A DNA stretch of 64,000 nucleotides from Pectobacterium carotovorum (lineage in GTDB: Bacteria; Pseudomonadota; Gammaproteobacteria; Enterobacterales; Enterobacteriaceae): positions 3,162,001 to 3,226,000 of the forward strand of contig CP066552.1 in the NCBI GenBank assembly GCA_016415585.1, written 5' to 3'. The translations under genes and the position numbers were made by a program. The first letter of the stretch is position 1. Each line of letters opens with the position of its first letter. Below the pieces are notes generated by a model, which saw nothing but the letters and a program-made list of their open reading frames with translations, made no database searches and was not told the origin of the DNA. Positions 30,347 through 40,594 of the stretch are shown here, piece after piece.

Positions 30347-31132
30347 ATGAAAAGGAAAATGACGTTTTTTATTCGGGCAATGGTCTTTTTATTAAGCGGT
30401 TTCGCCTCGTCTTGCTTTGCCGCCAGCTCTATTCTTGTTTGGCCGATCTATCAGGTTATTGAGTCCGATGAGAGCAGCTCAGCGCTGTGGCTGGAAAACA
30501 AGGGTAATGCGCCCGTCGGCTTGCAAATCCGCATCATGTCGTGGAAGCAGATAGATTTTCAGGATCGTTATGCTGAACAAAGTAACGTGATTGCCACACC
30601 GCCGTTCATGACGCTGGAACCGGGTAAGCGCAATATGGTGCGCCTGATTCGCGTCAACCCCGCGTCTGCCAATACCGAGCAGGCTTATCGCATCATCGTT
30701 GATGAAATTGCTGCCCCCAACCAGCAAAACTCACCACAGATGGGTCTGCAATTCCAGATGCGCTATCTGCTGCCGTTGTTCCTTGATGGTGCAGGCGTCT
30801 GGACGCATATTCGCCCAGGTAAACGACGTGCCAACGCAGAACCAACGCTGCCCGTGCTCAGTTGGCGAGTCAGTGCGGTTGGGGGGAAAAACTATCTTTA
30901 TGTCCGCAATCGTGGCGTGGTCCATGCTCGTCTGAGTAACGTCTATTGGTCAACCGACCAAAGCGGGAAAGGAAGCCGGGTAAAGGTAACCGACGGCTTT
31001 TTAGGCTATGTGCTACCGGGACAAGAGATGCGTTGGCCGTTGCCTGCGGGCGTATCTACACCGGGTGCGGCGATGCAGCTCTTCACCAACCTGATCGATA
31101 TCACCGATCCCATTTTGATTAAACGCGAATGA
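30347..31132 (+). CDS. Periplasmic pilus chaperone (CsuC-like)
   Basis: PapD-like periplasmic chaperone of the archaic pathway. Signal peptide ending SCFAASS, then SILVWPIYQVIESDESSSALWLENKG (first Ig domain), the conserved ATPPFMTLEPGKRNMVRLIR subunit-binding region, and a second Ig domain ending before residue 261. The VWPIYQVI start of the mature form is usual in Csu-type chaperones. It is followed by the usher gene. Confidence 0.87.
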   Translation: MKRKMTFFIRAMVFLLSGFASSCFAASSILVWPIYQVIESDESSSALWLENKGNAPVGLQIRIMSWKQIDFQDRYAEQSNVIATPPFMTLEPGKRNMVRLIRVNPASANTEQAYRIIVDEIAAPNQQNSPQMGLQFQMRYLLPLFLDGAGVWTHIRPGKRRANAEPTLPVLSWRVSAVGGKNYLYVRNRGVVHARLSNVYWSTDQSGKGSRVKVTDGFLGYVLPGQEMRWPLPAGVSTPGAAMQLFTNLIDITDPILIKRE

Positions 31133-31175
31133 TGGCTCGGTTAACGGCAGAAGCGTGTCTATTGGCCATGAAGCT

Positions 31176-33560
31176 ATGGTGAAACCAGGTATGAAGTGTA
31201 AAACCATTGCCTTCCCCCTGCTTATATACGCTCCATTTGCGCTGTTTTATTCTGCGACGATTCTCGCGGAAGACTATACCGATCTTCCCGCGCCCCCCAG
31301 CGCCATGCCCTCGCTCAGCGAGTCCGTTTATTATTTAACGCTTTCCGTTAACGGACAGAGCGATAACACGGTTGTCCCTGTCACGTATCGTGCCGGGAGC
31401 TATTATGTGGATGCAGCAACGCTGCGTTCGAATCACATCCGCTTACCGGAGCAAAGTACGGGGCTGGTCAATGTTAGCGCTCTGCCAGAGGTGACTGCCG
31501 ATTACGATCAGGCCATACAGCAGCTAAAACTCACTGTGCCCACACTCTGGCTACCAGAACAGTCCATTGAAGGCGGAGGGCAAGACATGGCACGTATCCC
31601 CGCCCACAGCAGCCCTGGATTGTTGTTCAACTATAACCTTTATTACACCTCATCCCGCGGCAATGCAGATTCACTCAACAGTTGGATGGAACAGCGCGTT
31701 TTCAGTCCCTATGGAACCTTATCCAACACGGGGATCTACTATTTCACATCAAGCGGCAATACCGCACAGCAAGGTGACTATCAGCGTTTCGACACCTATT
31801 GGCGCTATAACGATAACGAACGCATGCTCACCTATCAGGTTGGCGATCTGATCAGCAACTCCCTGACGTGGAGCAACTCGGTGCGCATGGGTGGCCTACG
31901 CATCGCTCGCAATTTCGCCCTCCGCCCGGATATCGTGACCTATCCGATGTTGCAATATACCGGTACGGCTGCCGTACCCAGCACGCTGGATCTGTTTATC
32001 AACGGCTATAAAGCGAACAGCACCAGCCTGAATGCTGGCCCCTTCACCCTTACGAATACGCCTTACCTTAACGGCGCAGGGGAAGCGACCGTCATCACCA
32101 CGGATGCGCAGGGGCGGCAAGTTTCCACCACGATCCCCTTTTACGTCTCCAACTCGTTGCTGAGGGAGGGATTAAGTGATTTCGATCTGTCCGTTGGCGT
32201 GTTGCGTCAGGACTATGGGGTAAAGAATAACGCCTATACTGACGATCCTGCCGTTAGCGGCATCTATCGCTACGGGTTGACCAATAAACTGACGGTATCA
32301 GCGCATGGCGAAGCGGTACAGGATCTCTATCTGCTCGGCGCAGGGGCGGATTTTACCGTCGGCCGCTGGGGCACGCTGAGTTCGTCCTACAGCCAAAGCG
32401 AAAAAGAAGCCACCGGACACCAATACACTACGGGCTACTCCTACTACACCTCCGCGTTTGGCCTGAGCGTTCAACACGCTAAACGCAGTGAAGCCTACCG
32501 CGATTTAACCGCCGTACTCACGGAAGGTCGCCTCAGCCGGGAAAGCTATCAGGCAACGCTCAGCAGCCAACTCTTCGGTGAAGGCAACGGCTCATTCGGC
32601 GTGGGGTATTTCGATATCCGTACGTACGATTCAACCCGTACCCGCCTGCTGAATTTCTCTTTCAGCCGTCAGGTCTGGCAAGACAGCTCTATTTACCTCG
32701 CCTTTAACAAAGAACTGGGAGAAAACGGCTACAGCGCCCAGATCCAGTTCGTAATGCCTTTTGGTACAAACGGCAGCATTAATGCCGGCGTTCAGCGCGA
32801 CAGCAATGGCGATTATTCACCGCGTGTCGGAGTGAACCGTACCGTGCCGACAGAAGGTGGATTAGGCTGGAACGCCGCGTATGGCGCAGGAAAAACCCCT
32901 TATCACCAAGGCTCGCTGAACTGGCGCGGCCCTTATGCCATGCTTGCTGGTGGAACGTATGGCAATGAAGGAAATACCACGCAGTGGGGGGAACTGAGCG
33001 GCTCGCTGATCTACATGAACAGGGGGCTTTTCGCCAGTAACCGTATCAACGACGCCTTTATTGTGGTCGATACCGAGGGATACCCTGACGTCCCGGTAAA
33101 ATATGAAAACCAACTGGTGGGGAAAACCAACAAACGCGGCCATTTACTCGTGCCGTGGGTCGTGTCCAACTACCCCGCGAAAGTGGAAATCGATACGTTA
33201 CAGCTGCCAGCCAACGTCGCCACCCCACAGGTGGAATCGCGCGTGTCGGTCAAAGAAGGCAGCGGCACCGTCGTTACGTTCCCCGTTCATGCCGTGCGAT
33301 CCGCCAACATTAAGCTGCGCAATACGGATGGAAACCCGCTCACCATCGGCACCTGGATAACAGACGACGTCAGCGGCGACACCACCATCAGCGGCTACGA
33401 TGGTCTGGTCTATTTCACCAATCTGGGAACGGCTAACCGCTTACGCTTTAAACAAGAGGACGGGCGGCTTTGCCGAGTGGAATTTTCACTGCTGGAATCA
33501 CAGACCATGATGGCGACCATCGGCCCACTCACCTGCCAGACGATTGACCCAAAAGGATAA
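31176..33560 (+). CDS. Outer-membrane usher (CsuD-like)
   Basis: Outer-membrane usher that translocates and polymerises pilin subunits. About 795 residues with a cleavable leader (KTIAFPLLIYAPFALFYSATILAE), an N-terminal chaperone-binding domain, a 24-stranded barrel region including YPMLQYTGTAAVPSTLDLFINGYKA and DSTRTRLLNFSFSRQVW, and a C-terminal domain ending MATIGPLTCQTIDPKG. Start codon is uncertain: GTG at 31155, ATG at 31176 and ATG at 31191 are all in frame; I take 31176. It precedes the tip-protein gene by one base. Confidence 0.88.
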   Translation: MVKPGMKCKTIAFPLLIYAPFALFYSATILAEDYTDLPAPPSAMPSLSESVYYLTLSVNGQSDNTVVPVTYRAGSYYVDAATLRSNHIRLPEQSTGLVNVSALPEVTADYDQAIQQLKLTVPTLWLPEQSIEGGGQDMARIPAHSSPGLLFNYNLYYTSSRGNADSLNSWMEQRVFSPYGTLSNTGIYYFTSSGNTAQQGDYQRFDTYWRYNDNERMLTYQVGDLISNSLTWSNSVRMGGLRIARNFALRPDIVTYPMLQYTGTAAVPSTLDLFINGYKANSTSLNAGPFTLTNTPYLNGAGEATVITTDAQGRQVSTTIPFYVSNSLLREGLSDFDLSVGVLRQDYGVKNNAYTDDPAVSGIYRYGLTNKLTVSAHGEAVQDLYLLGAGADFTVGRWGTLSSSYSQSEKEATGHQYTTGYSYYTSAFGLSVQHAKRSEAYRDLTAVLTEGRLSRESYQATLSSQLFGEGNGSFGVGYFDIRTYDSTRTRLLNFSFSRQVWQDSSIYLAFNKELGENGYSAQIQFVMPFGTNGSINAGVQRDSNGDYSPRVGVNRTVPTEGGLGWNAAYGAGKTPYHQGSLNWRGPYAMLAGGTYGNEGNTTQWGELSGSLIYMNRGLFASNRINDAFIVVDTEGYPDVPVKYENQLVGKTNKRGHLLVPWVVSNYPAKVEIDTLQLPANVATPQVESRVSVKEGSGTVVTFPVHAVRSANIKLRNTDGNPLTIGTWITDDVSGDTTISGYDGLVYFTNLGTANRLRFKQEDGRLCRVEFSLLESQTMMATIGPLTCQTIDPKG

Positions 33561-33561
33561 A

Positions 33562-34575
33562 ATGATGCTGACCACGATACCAGCAATCCAGCACATCTTC
33601 CCCGCCAATCGGCGAGCCGCCCGCTGGCTGCGTCTGGCTTTCTTGCTGATGGCGCTATATTACGCCCCCTTTAGCTACGCCGCCTGTACCACGCCCCCCA
33701 GCAACACGACGCTGGGGCCTTATGGCTCGTCCGTGGTCGGCGTTAACGGCACGCCACAGGTCGTGGCATCGGGGAGTGGGTTTCGCTGCACGGGAAGTCT
33801 ATTGAGTTTAGCCAGCACCAATACCATCATTGCGACGATACAGAGTGACAGCAACCCCAGCGGTACTACCATGCGGATGCGCAGAGGAACAAGCTCAGAC
33901 TACGTTCCCTACAGCCTGTGTATGGATTCTGGCTGCGGTACACTCTATAACATCGGTTCAACCTATACCTGGAGCCGGGCGACCTTTCTGGACATACTCG
34001 GTCTGTTCAATTCCACTGACGGCACGATGCCGATCTATATCCGCACCAGTACAGGCAACAACGTTTCCGCTGGCACCTATACCGATACAGTGACCATCAA
34101 ATGGGATTACCGGCTTTGTTCGCTGGGCGCATTAGGTCTCTGCGTTTACGAGGAAGGAACAACGACCTCGACCCTCAACATTACCATGAACATTACCAAT
34201 GATTGCCAGATCACCAGTGCGCCGAATATCAGTTTTGGTACGGCGGCGTTTCCCGCCGATTTCGCGGTGGTCAGTAATAGCCTCGGCGTTCGCTGTACGC
34301 TGCTGGGGGCGTATACAGTAAAACTGGTCAGTACCCACCCCGACGATGCTAACTGGCGCAGGATGACGGCCACCGTCGGCGGCACGCCTTACTATTTGCA
34401 ATACCAGCTCTATCGCACCGGGAACATCGCCTGGACCGAAACTAACGATTACAGCGGAATGGGGACGGGGATTACGCAGAGTATTCCGTACACCGCCCGG
34501 GTTAACGCCAGCCAGCCTAGCCGGCCATCGGGGACGTATAAAGACACTGTGACGATCAACGTCACGATCAACTAG
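33562..34575 (+). CDS. Two-domain spore coat U protein, CsuE-like tip adhesin
   Basis: Probable tip subunit of the Csu-type pilus. Leader with an Arg-rich start then [19 protein letters not shown]; two SCPU domains follow (about 31-190, with [13 protein letters not shown] and [10 protein letters not shown]; and 210-337, with [18 protein letters not shown] and [15 protein letters not shown], ending [11 protein letters not shown]). In Acinetobacter CsuE the tip domain binds hydrophobic surfaces. The stop codon TAG overlaps the opposite-strand fadJ stop inside a CTAG. SD AAAAGG lies before the first of two ATG codons. Confidence 0.85.
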   Translation: MMLTTIPAIQHIFPANRRAARWLRLAFLLMALYYAPFSYAACTTPPSNTTLGPYGSSVVGVNGTPQVVASGSGFRCTGSLLSLASTNTIIATIQSDSNPSGTTMRMRRGTSSDYVPYSLCMDSGCGTLYNIGSTYTWSRATFLDILGLFNSTDGTMPIYIRTSTGNNVSAGTYTDTVTIKWDYRLCSLGALGLCVYEEGTTTSTLNITMNITNDCQITSAPNISFGTAAFPADFAVVSNSLGVRCTLLGAYTVKLVSTHPDDANWRRMTATVGGTPYYLQYQLYRTGNIAWTETNDYSGMGTGITQSIPYTARVNASQPSRPSGTYKDTVTINVTIN

Positions 34576-36776
34576 TCTTCATTGGCTGGCGGATAAAACA
34601 TCCGCCGGTCTTCCCGCATCGTGAGCAGACGTTCACAGGGTGCAAATCGATCGCCATACTGTTGTTGTAGCACCAGCAGCGTTTTCACTACCGTGTCCAC
34701 CCCCAGACGATCCATGTAGTGGAACGGTCCACCGAGGAAAGGCGGAAAACCGATACCAAATACCGCGCCGATATCACCATCACGAGCGCATTGAATCACT
34801 CCTTCATCCAGACAACGCGCCGCCTCATTCAGCAGCATCATCACGGCGCGCTGGCTGATTAGCGCGGGGTCGATATGCGCCTTCGGTGTGACATCCAACA
34901 GTGGATAAACCGAGCTATCCACCTCTTTCCCCGTATGCCAGAAACGGCGCGTTTTATTGTACCGATAGAACCCTTTCCCATTCTTACGCCCTTTGCGCCC
35001 ATCTTTCAGGATCGCATCAAACGCTGGTGGGGAGGTAAAACGTTCGCCCAGCTCTTCACTCAGCACGGGCACAATCTTGGTCGCGACATCAATACCCACT
35101 TCATCAAGCAGCGCGAGCGGACCGACGGGGAAACCAAAACGCACCAGCGCATAGTCAATCGATTCAACCGGCTCTCCTTCCAGCAGGCAGTATGCCGCTT
35201 CGTTGATGTAAGGCGCCAATATGCGGTTCACATAAAAACCGGCGCTGTCGCCCACGACGATCGCGGTTTTCCCCTGCTTTTTCGCCAGAGCCACCGTCGT
35301 TGCGACCGTCTCTGCGCTGGTGTGAGCGTGAGGGATAACTTCAACCAGCGGCATTTTGTCCACTGGGCTAAAGTAGTGCAGACCCACAACCTGTTGCGGA
35401 CGGCGCGCGCCCTCTGCGATCTGGTGGATCGGCAGCGAGGAGGTATTCGATGCGAAAATCGTGTGCGGTGCAGCGTGCTCTTCAATCTCCGTTACCATTT
35501 GCCGCTTCAGCGCCAGATCTTCAAAAACGGCCTCAATGACGATATCTGCATGTTCAAAACCGCGGTAGTCCGTACTGCCGGAAATCAACGTCATCAACCG
35601 CTGGCGCTCCGTCGGCTTCATCCGCTTACTCTGAACACGTTTGGTCAGCAACTGCCAGTTGTACTTCAGCGCATGGTTAATGCCCTGTTCATTGATATCT
35701 CTAATGCGCACCGGCAACTGCCCGCGCGTCGCCGTAACGCTAGCGATCCCACCGCCCATTAGCCCACCGCCGAGAATACCGACGCGGTGGATCGACTTCA
35801 CATCAGCGTCCGCTCCAGTGGTTTTCTTTAAGGCGTTAGAGGCAAAGAACAGATGGCGTAACGCGGCAGATTCCGGCGTCATCACCAGCTTGCCGAATGC
35901 TCGCGCCTCCTGCCGATACCCTTCTTCACGGCCTTTTTCGATTCCCCAGCGTACCACCTGAATGATCTTTTCAGTGGCTGGATAGTTGCCGTGTGTTTTC
36001 GCACGGGTCTTGCGTTTCACTACCTTGAAAAACAAATGACGAATGCCTGGGCTGCTCAACAGGCGTGAACGCCAACCCAGCGGCATCGCTTTTCGTTTTC
36101 CTTTTTTAAGTATGTCTACTGCTGTCTCCAGCAGGATATCGCGCGAGACAGCTTCATCAACCAGCCCTTGCCGTAACGCCTGACTCACTCGGAGATGACG
36201 ACCGGTCAGAATAAGATCCAATGCGCTATCCAGACCAATCAACCGTGGCAAACGCTGCGTTCCCCCGGATCCGGGCAGGAGACCCAACTGCACTTCCGGT
36301 AGCCCTAGCACCGTCTTGTCATCCAGCGAACAGACGCGATAGTCGCAGGCTAACGCCAGCTCCAGTCCGCCGCCCAAACAGGCACCGTGAATCGCGGCCA
36401 CCACGGGGAACGGCAGCGCGGCAATCTGATCGAACGTTTCCTGCCCTTGTTTAGCCAGATTCTCTGCCTGTTCGGCACTGCTGCACTGGTTCAACATGGT
36501 GATATCCGCCCCGGCGATAAACGAATCAGGCTTGGCGGAAATGAGAATCAGCCCTCGGAGCGTCGCATGCTGCCGCGCCTGCTCGAAGACCGAGAGAATT
36601 TGTTCTGCGAATTCACTTTTTAGCGTATTCACCTTCTCACCGGGGACATCAATGCAAATAACGCCGATATTGTCCGGCCGAATCGTTAGGGAAAAGGCTG
36701 AGGGGATTTCCGTTACGGGCGCTGTTTTTTCCGTTGCAGACGATGTTGTCACGGAGAAAGGCTGTTGATCGTTCAT
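34572..36776 (-). CDS. fadJ: Fatty acid oxidation complex alpha subunit FadJ
   Basis: Multifunctional beta-oxidation enzyme (enoyl-CoA hydratase, 3-hydroxyacyl-CoA dehydrogenase, epimerase) of the anaerobic FadIJ pair. Crotonase half has [11 protein letters not shown] and [17 protein letters not shown]; dehydrogenase half has the NAD motif [15 protein letters not shown] and [16 protein letters not shown] with the catalytic His. At 734 residues it is slightly longer than E. coli (714) owing to an N-terminal extension rich in Ser/Thr. Its ATG overlaps the fadI TGA (ATGA), indicating coupling; its stop abuts the pilus operon. Confidence 0.96.
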   Translation of the reverse strand: MNDQQPFSVTTSSATEKTAPVTEIPSAFSLTIRPDNIGVICIDVPGEKVNTLKSEFAEQILSVFEQARQHATLRGLILISAKPDSFIAGADITMLNQCSSAEQAENLAKQGQETFDQIAALPFPVVAAIHGACLGGGLELALACDYRVCSLDDKTVLGLPEVQLGLLPGSGGTQRLPRLIGLDSALDLILTGRHLRVSQALRQGLVDEAVSRDILLETAVDILKKGKRKAMPLGWRSRLLSSPGIRHLFFKVVKRKTRAKTHGNYPATEKIIQVVRWGIEKGREEGYRQEARAFGKLVMTPESAALRHLFFASNALKKTTGADADVKSIHRVGILGGGLMGGGIASVTATRGQLPVRIRDINEQGINHALKYNWQLLTKRVQSKRMKPTERQRLMTLISGSTDYRGFEHADIVIEAVFEDLALKRQMVTEIEEHAAPHTIFASNTSSLPIHQIAEGARRPQQVVGLHYFSPVDKMPLVEVIPHAHTSAETVATTVALAKKQGKTAIVVGDSAGFYVNRILAPYINEAAYCLLEGEPVESIDYALVRFGFPVGPLALLDEVGIDVATKIVPVLSEELGERFTSPPAFDAILKDGRKGRKNGKGFYRYNKTRRFWHTGKEVDSSVYPLLDVTPKAHIDPALISQRAVMMLLNEAARCLDEGVIQCARDGDIGAVFGIGFPPFLGGPFHYMDRLGVDTVVKTLLVLQQQYGDRFAPCERLLTMREDRRMFYPPANED

Positions 36777-38086
36777 GGCGTCACCTCCAGTACCATTGCC
36801 GCACCCAGTCCACCAGCCGCGCAGGCGGTGGTTAACCCTAGCCCGCCGCCACGACGGCGCAGTTCATTCAGCGTTTGGGTAATCATCCTCGCGCCAGTGG
36901 CGGCAAAGGGATGTCCATAGGCAATGGAGCCCCCCAACACATTGAACTTAGCGCGATCCACCTCGCCCAGCGCGGCGTTTCTACCCAGTTGATTCCGGGC
37001 AAACTCATCGCTGGCAAACAGTTTGAGATTTGCCAACGTCTGGGCGGCAAAGGCTTCGTGCATATCAATGAGCGTCAGATCGGCCAGCGTCACACCAGCT
37101 CTGGCCAACGCCAGCGGGGAGGCATAAGCCGGCCCCAGCAACATATCACGCTGCACGCCGATGGCGCTGAATGCATAGCTGCGCAGGTAGCCCAGCGGTG
37201 TGAGCCCCAGACTTTTGGCCTTAGACTCACTCATCATCAACACCGCCGCCGCGCCATCCGTTAGCGGCGTACTGTTCGCCGCCGTGACCGTACCGTGTCG
37301 GCGATCGAACGCTGGGCGTAAGCGGGAATACTGCTCCAGCGCGGAATCATGCCGCACATTGTTATCTTCGCTCAGCGCCTTGTCATAAGGCGGGACATAA
37401 GCCGTCATGACTTCATCGCGCAGCACGCCGGATTCCCAGGCCTGAGCCGCCAGTTTGTGCGAACGGTGCGCCAGTTCATCCTGCTCTTCACGCGTGATGC
37501 CGTAGGTTTTTGCCATTTGTTCGGCGGTATCGCCCATGCGCAATCCGGTAGAATACTCCGCCACGGCGGGCGCAACCGGTAGCAGGTCTTTCGGGCGCAG
37601 GCCGCTTAACAGTTTCAATTTCTGGCTCAGTGTCCGAGCCTTGTTCATATCCACCAGCGTTCTGGCCAACGCTTTGCTGACGCCAATCGGCAGCACAGAA
37701 GAGGAATCTGCCCCGCCAGCAATGCCAACTTCCACCGTACCCGCCATAATGCTTTCCGCCACGTTGGCAACCGCCTGAAAGCTGGTGGCGCAGGCGCGCG
37801 ACACGCTATAGGCATCGGTATGCACACTCATGCCCGTGCCGAGCACGATCTCTCGGGCGATGTTCGGCGCTTCAGGCATTTGAACCACCTGTCCGAACAC
37901 CAATAGCTCGATCAGTTCAGGATCGATACCAGCTCGGACCAGCAATTCACTGGTGACGAGCTTCCCTAATTCGATGGCAGATACGCCATGATAGGCCGTT
38001 GCCTGCCGGGCAAATGGGGTGCGTAATCCGCTCACAAACGCGATGCGATCGCCACGCCGGGTTATCAGAGGTAATACCTCGCTCAT
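36773..38086 (-). CDS. fadI: 3-ketoacyl-CoA thiolase FadI
   Basis: Thiolase subunit of the FadIJ complex; cleaves 3-ketoacyl-CoA. Active-site Cys in [17 protein letters not shown], His in [12 protein letters not shown], and the C-terminal [12 protein letters not shown] and [13 protein letters not shown]. Length 437 as in E. coli. First gene of fadIJ; a FadR-like operator lies about 55-75 bases upstream of the start. Confidence 0.97.
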   Translation of the reverse strand: MSEVLPLITRRGDRIAFVSGLRTPFARQATAYHGVSAIELGKLVTSELLVRAGIDPELIELLVFGQVVQMPEAPNIAREIVLGTGMSVHTDAYSVSRACATSFQAVANVAESIMAGTVEVGIAGGADSSSVLPIGVSKALARTLVDMNKARTLSQKLKLLSGLRPKDLLPVAPAVAEYSTGLRMGDTAEQMAKTYGITREEQDELAHRSHKLAAQAWESGVLRDEVMTAYVPPYDKALSEDNNVRHDSALEQYSRLRPAFDRRHGTVTAANSTPLTDGAAAVLMMSESKAKSLGLTPLGYLRSYAFSAIGVQRDMLLGPAYASPLALARAGVTLADLTLIDMHEAFAAQTLANLKLFASDEFARNQLGRNAALGEVDRAKFNVLGGSIAYGHPFAATGARMITQTLNELRRRGGGLGLTTACAAGGLGAAMVLEVTP

Positions 38087-38141
38087 AAACGCTCCTGTTA
38101 ACCGAAAATATTCCCGTTAACTAAAAATAATGTACGCGCAC

Positions 38142-38159
38142 AACAGGTCAGACCTGATT
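38142..38159. promoter_or_regulatory. FadR operator upstream of fadI
   Basis: Minus strand AATCAGGTCTGACCTGTT is an almost perfect palindrome and fits the FadR consensus (xxCTGGTCNGACCNGNTT). It lies 56 bases from the fadI start, where FadR would repress until long-chain acyl-CoA is present. Confidence 0.83.
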
Positions 38160-38349
38160 TCATTGTTAACCAGATAGTTACATTACGCAAAGCTGCGCAA
38201 CACAAAAGTGTGACCTTTTGCGTTATAACTTTTTGCATTAATAAGTAATAAGCAGGAGTGAAAACAGCGAGATTTGAAGGGGGATAAATTAAACGCAGCT
38301 CAGGGCATGAAATAGACAGGAGCCGATCAAGGCTCCTGCGGGAGCATAG

Positions 38350-38646
38350 TTAACGCAGGCCGAGCTGGAAAATCATCGTTTCGGCCTGGCAGCTGAATGT
38401 GAAATCAATATCCAGTTTCACGCCGCCGTCTACGTCTTCCAGCATGCTGGTGATTTCGCAAGGGTCAGACTCTACCGCACGCGCTTTTTCCGTCAACGCG
38501 GACAGTGCCGCTTCCGCCTCAGAACGACCGCCGAAAACGTTGCTGTAAGACGCCGTGCAATCCGTGTTATCCATGATTGTGCCGACATCGACACAGCAGC
38601 AGGCTGCGGTTTCTTCAGCACTGCATTTGTTGATTACGTTCGTCAT
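38350..38646 (-). CDS. yfcZ: YfcZ/YiiS family protein
   Basis: Small cytoplasmic DUF406 protein of unknown function, 98 residues. The cysteine-rich N terminus KCSAEETAACCCVDVGTIMDN and the tail DIDFTFSCQAETMIFQLGLR match E. coli YfcZ closely. It lies between fadI and fadL as in E. coli; the C-x-x-x-x-x-CCC cluster suggests metal or redox chemistry, which is inference. Confidence 0.92.
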   Translation of the reverse strand: MTNVINKCSAEETAACCCVDVGTIMDNTDCTASYSNVFGGRSEAEAALSALTEKARAVESDPCEITSMLEDVDGGVKLDIDFTFSCQAETMIFQLGLR

Positions 38647-38682
38647 GCTACTTTCCTCTTAAGACTTAAGACGCGGGAGATA

Positions 38683-38809
38683 TATACCCGTCATACTTCA
38701 AGCTGCATGTACGTTGGCTACGTTCACTCACCCGAATCACTTACTTATGTAAGCTCATCGGGACTCCCTCTCTTGCCACCTTCCTGCAACTCGAATTATT
38801 TAGCGTATA
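38683..38809. repeat. ERIC element, full 127 bp
   Basis: Starts TATACCCGTCATACTTCAAG and ends with the complementary right end (TTCGAG/CTCGAA...CGTATA), includes the core CACTCACCCGAATCACTTAC then TTATGTAAGCTCATCGGG, and is exactly 127 bp, the canonical length of enterobacterial repetitive intergenic consensus. It is transcribed-region type, between yfcZ and fadL. Confidence 0.92.
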
Positions 38810-39058
38810 TGATCAAGTTCAAATATTTTTATCTTCCTTATATTTTACTCCCTCATCCTGAAGCAGTGCTAGCACTTCATGCTGACCAGTAATTTTAGTG
38901 ATATCAATCACATTATGGTGTTATGCGGCAGTAAAATTGAGTTATATCTCTTCACATAAATTAACCAAAACGTTAAGCAGATCTAAATTTTGCATCATTC
39001 TAGAAATATTTCGAATACACAAATGCAACATTATTGTATTCCCAACTTATACTTTGGC

Positions 39059-39075
39059 AACTGGTCTGATTTGTC
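39059..39075. promoter_or_regulatory. FadR-like operator upstream of fadL
   Basis: AACTGGTCTGATTTGTC matches the FadR consensus half AACTGGTCNGA and partly the other half. It is about 90 bases before the fadL start, where FadR represses fadL in E. coli. Confidence 0.7.
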
Positions 39076-39160
39076 AGGCTGAGTGCGCCCCCTACAATGC
39101 GCGTCCCTTGTTACCTCGTGTAACAACGTTAAATAACAAGCATATAAAGAGGTTTTGGTC

Positions 39161-40462
39161 ATGAACCAGAAAAACCTGTTCAAACAATCCACAATTGCTG
39201 TTGCGGTGGCCCTGTTTTCAGCAAATGTGTCCGCAGCTGGTTTCCAGCTAAATGAATACTCATCATCGGGTCTGGGACGTGCGTTTTCTGGTGAAGGTGC
39301 CGTCGCTGATAATGCGACCTCCGGTAGCCGTAACCCAGCGACCATGACCATGTTTGACCGCCCGTCATTCTCCGGTGGTGTCACCTATATCAACCCAGAT
39401 ATCGATGTTCAGGGGAAAAACTCCCTGACTGGGCAAGATACCAGCGCCAAAAATATCGCGCCACACGCCTGGGTACCGAACCTGCATTTCATCATGCCGC
39501 TGAATGAACAGTGGGCGATTGGTGCTTCCGCCACCACTAACTATGGTCTGGCAACTAAATTTAATGATAACTATGCAGCAGGTTCTATCGGCGGAGAAAC
39601 CGACCTGTTGACGTCAAACCTGAACCTGAGCGCCGCGTATCGCCTGAACCAACATTTCAGTTTTGGTTTAGGGGTTAACGCCGTTTATGCCGATGCCAAA
39701 TTTATTCGGCGCGCTGGTGAACTGGCTAATGTCCCTGCCGGTGCGGGTGGCGCTCAGGGTGCCGTTGCTGGTCCGTCTTCAGAGATGGCTCGTCTGGAAG
39801 GCAAAGAATGGGGCTACGGTTGGAATGCCGGTATCCTGTACGAAATCGATGAAAACAACCGCGTCGGCCTGACCTATCGTTCCAAAGTCGATATCGATTT
39901 CAATGGCGATTACAGTAACCAACGGTCCGCTGGACCTGGTGCCCTCAATGGCGCAACAGTACCAGGTCAATTAACACTTAATCTGCCAGAAATGTGGGAA
40001 GCGTCTGCCTACCACCGTGTAGCGCCGAAATGGGCGGTTCACTACAGCCTGACCTACACCAGTTGGAGCCATTTCCAGGAGCTGAAAGCGACAGGTAACA
40101 GTGGCAACACGCTGTTCCAGAAAGAGGAAGGCTTCCGTGATGCCTACCGTATCGCACTCGGCACCACCTACTATTATGACGATAACTGGACGTTCCGTAG
40201 CGGTATCGCGTTTGATGACAGCCCAGTACCGGCCGACAAACGTTCTATCTCTATCCCCGATCAGGACCGTTTCTGGTTGAGCGCGGGCACGACCTATGCC
40301 TTCAATAAAGATGCGTCTGTTGATGTTGGCGTATCTTATATGCATGGTAAGCAAGTTGATATTAGCGAACCTATCTCTGATAGAGCAGGTTCTCCAAGTT
40401 ACAACTTCAGCTCTAAAGGTAAAGCCTGGCTGTACGGCGTGAACTTTAACTATGCGTTCTAA
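39161..40462 (+). CDS. fadL: Long-chain fatty acid outer-membrane transporter FadL
   Basis: Outer-membrane 14-stranded barrel with an N-terminal hatch; imports long-chain fatty acids. Signal peptide [25 protein letters not shown]; mature start [37 protein letters not shown] is the hatch with the conserved NPA. C-terminal strand ends with Phe (GVNFNYAF). Length 434. SD AAGAGG; a preceding TTG at 39155 is less likely. It is followed by an intrinsic terminator. Confidence 0.96.
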   Translation: MNQKNLFKQSTIAVAVALFSANVSAAGFQLNEYSSSGLGRAFSGEGAVADNATSGSRNPATMTMFDRPSFSGGVTYINPDIDVQGKNSLTGQDTSAKNIAPHAWVPNLHFIMPLNEQWAIGASATTNYGLATKFNDNYAAGSIGGETDLLTSNLNLSAAYRLNQHFSFGLGVNAVYADAKFIRRAGELANVPAGAGGAQGAVAGPSSEMARLEGKEWGYGWNAGILYEIDENNRVGLTYRSKVDIDFNGDYSNQRSAGPGALNGATVPGQLTLNLPEMWEASAYHRVAPKWAVHYSLTYTSWSHFQELKATGNSGNTLFQKEEGFRDAYRIALGTTYYYDDNWTFRSGIAFDDSPVPADKRSISIPDQDRFWLSAGTTYAFNKDASVDVGVSYMHGKQVDISEPISDRAGSPSYNFSSKGKAWLYGVNFNYAF

Positions 40463-40504
40463 ATAAATATACACGCTCTACTCTCTACTACTCAGAACGT
40501 GATA

Positions 40505-40535
40505 AAGCAGGTAAGTCAACTTACCTGCTTTTTTA
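40505..40535 (+). terminator. Intrinsic terminator after fadL
   Basis: AAGCAGGTAAG and CTTACCTGCTT form an 11-bp stem with a TCAA-type loop, followed by a T-run (TTTTTT). Confidence 0.9.
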
Positions 40536-40594
40536 TTGCCCTAATATAACAAGGCAAAGAACCTCAAAAGACCCGTGTCAGTCTCAAGATGCAA

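Noticed and set aside
34875-35762. 295-codon plus-strand frame within fadJ
   Set aside because: Antisense shadow of fadJ, no recognisable protein.
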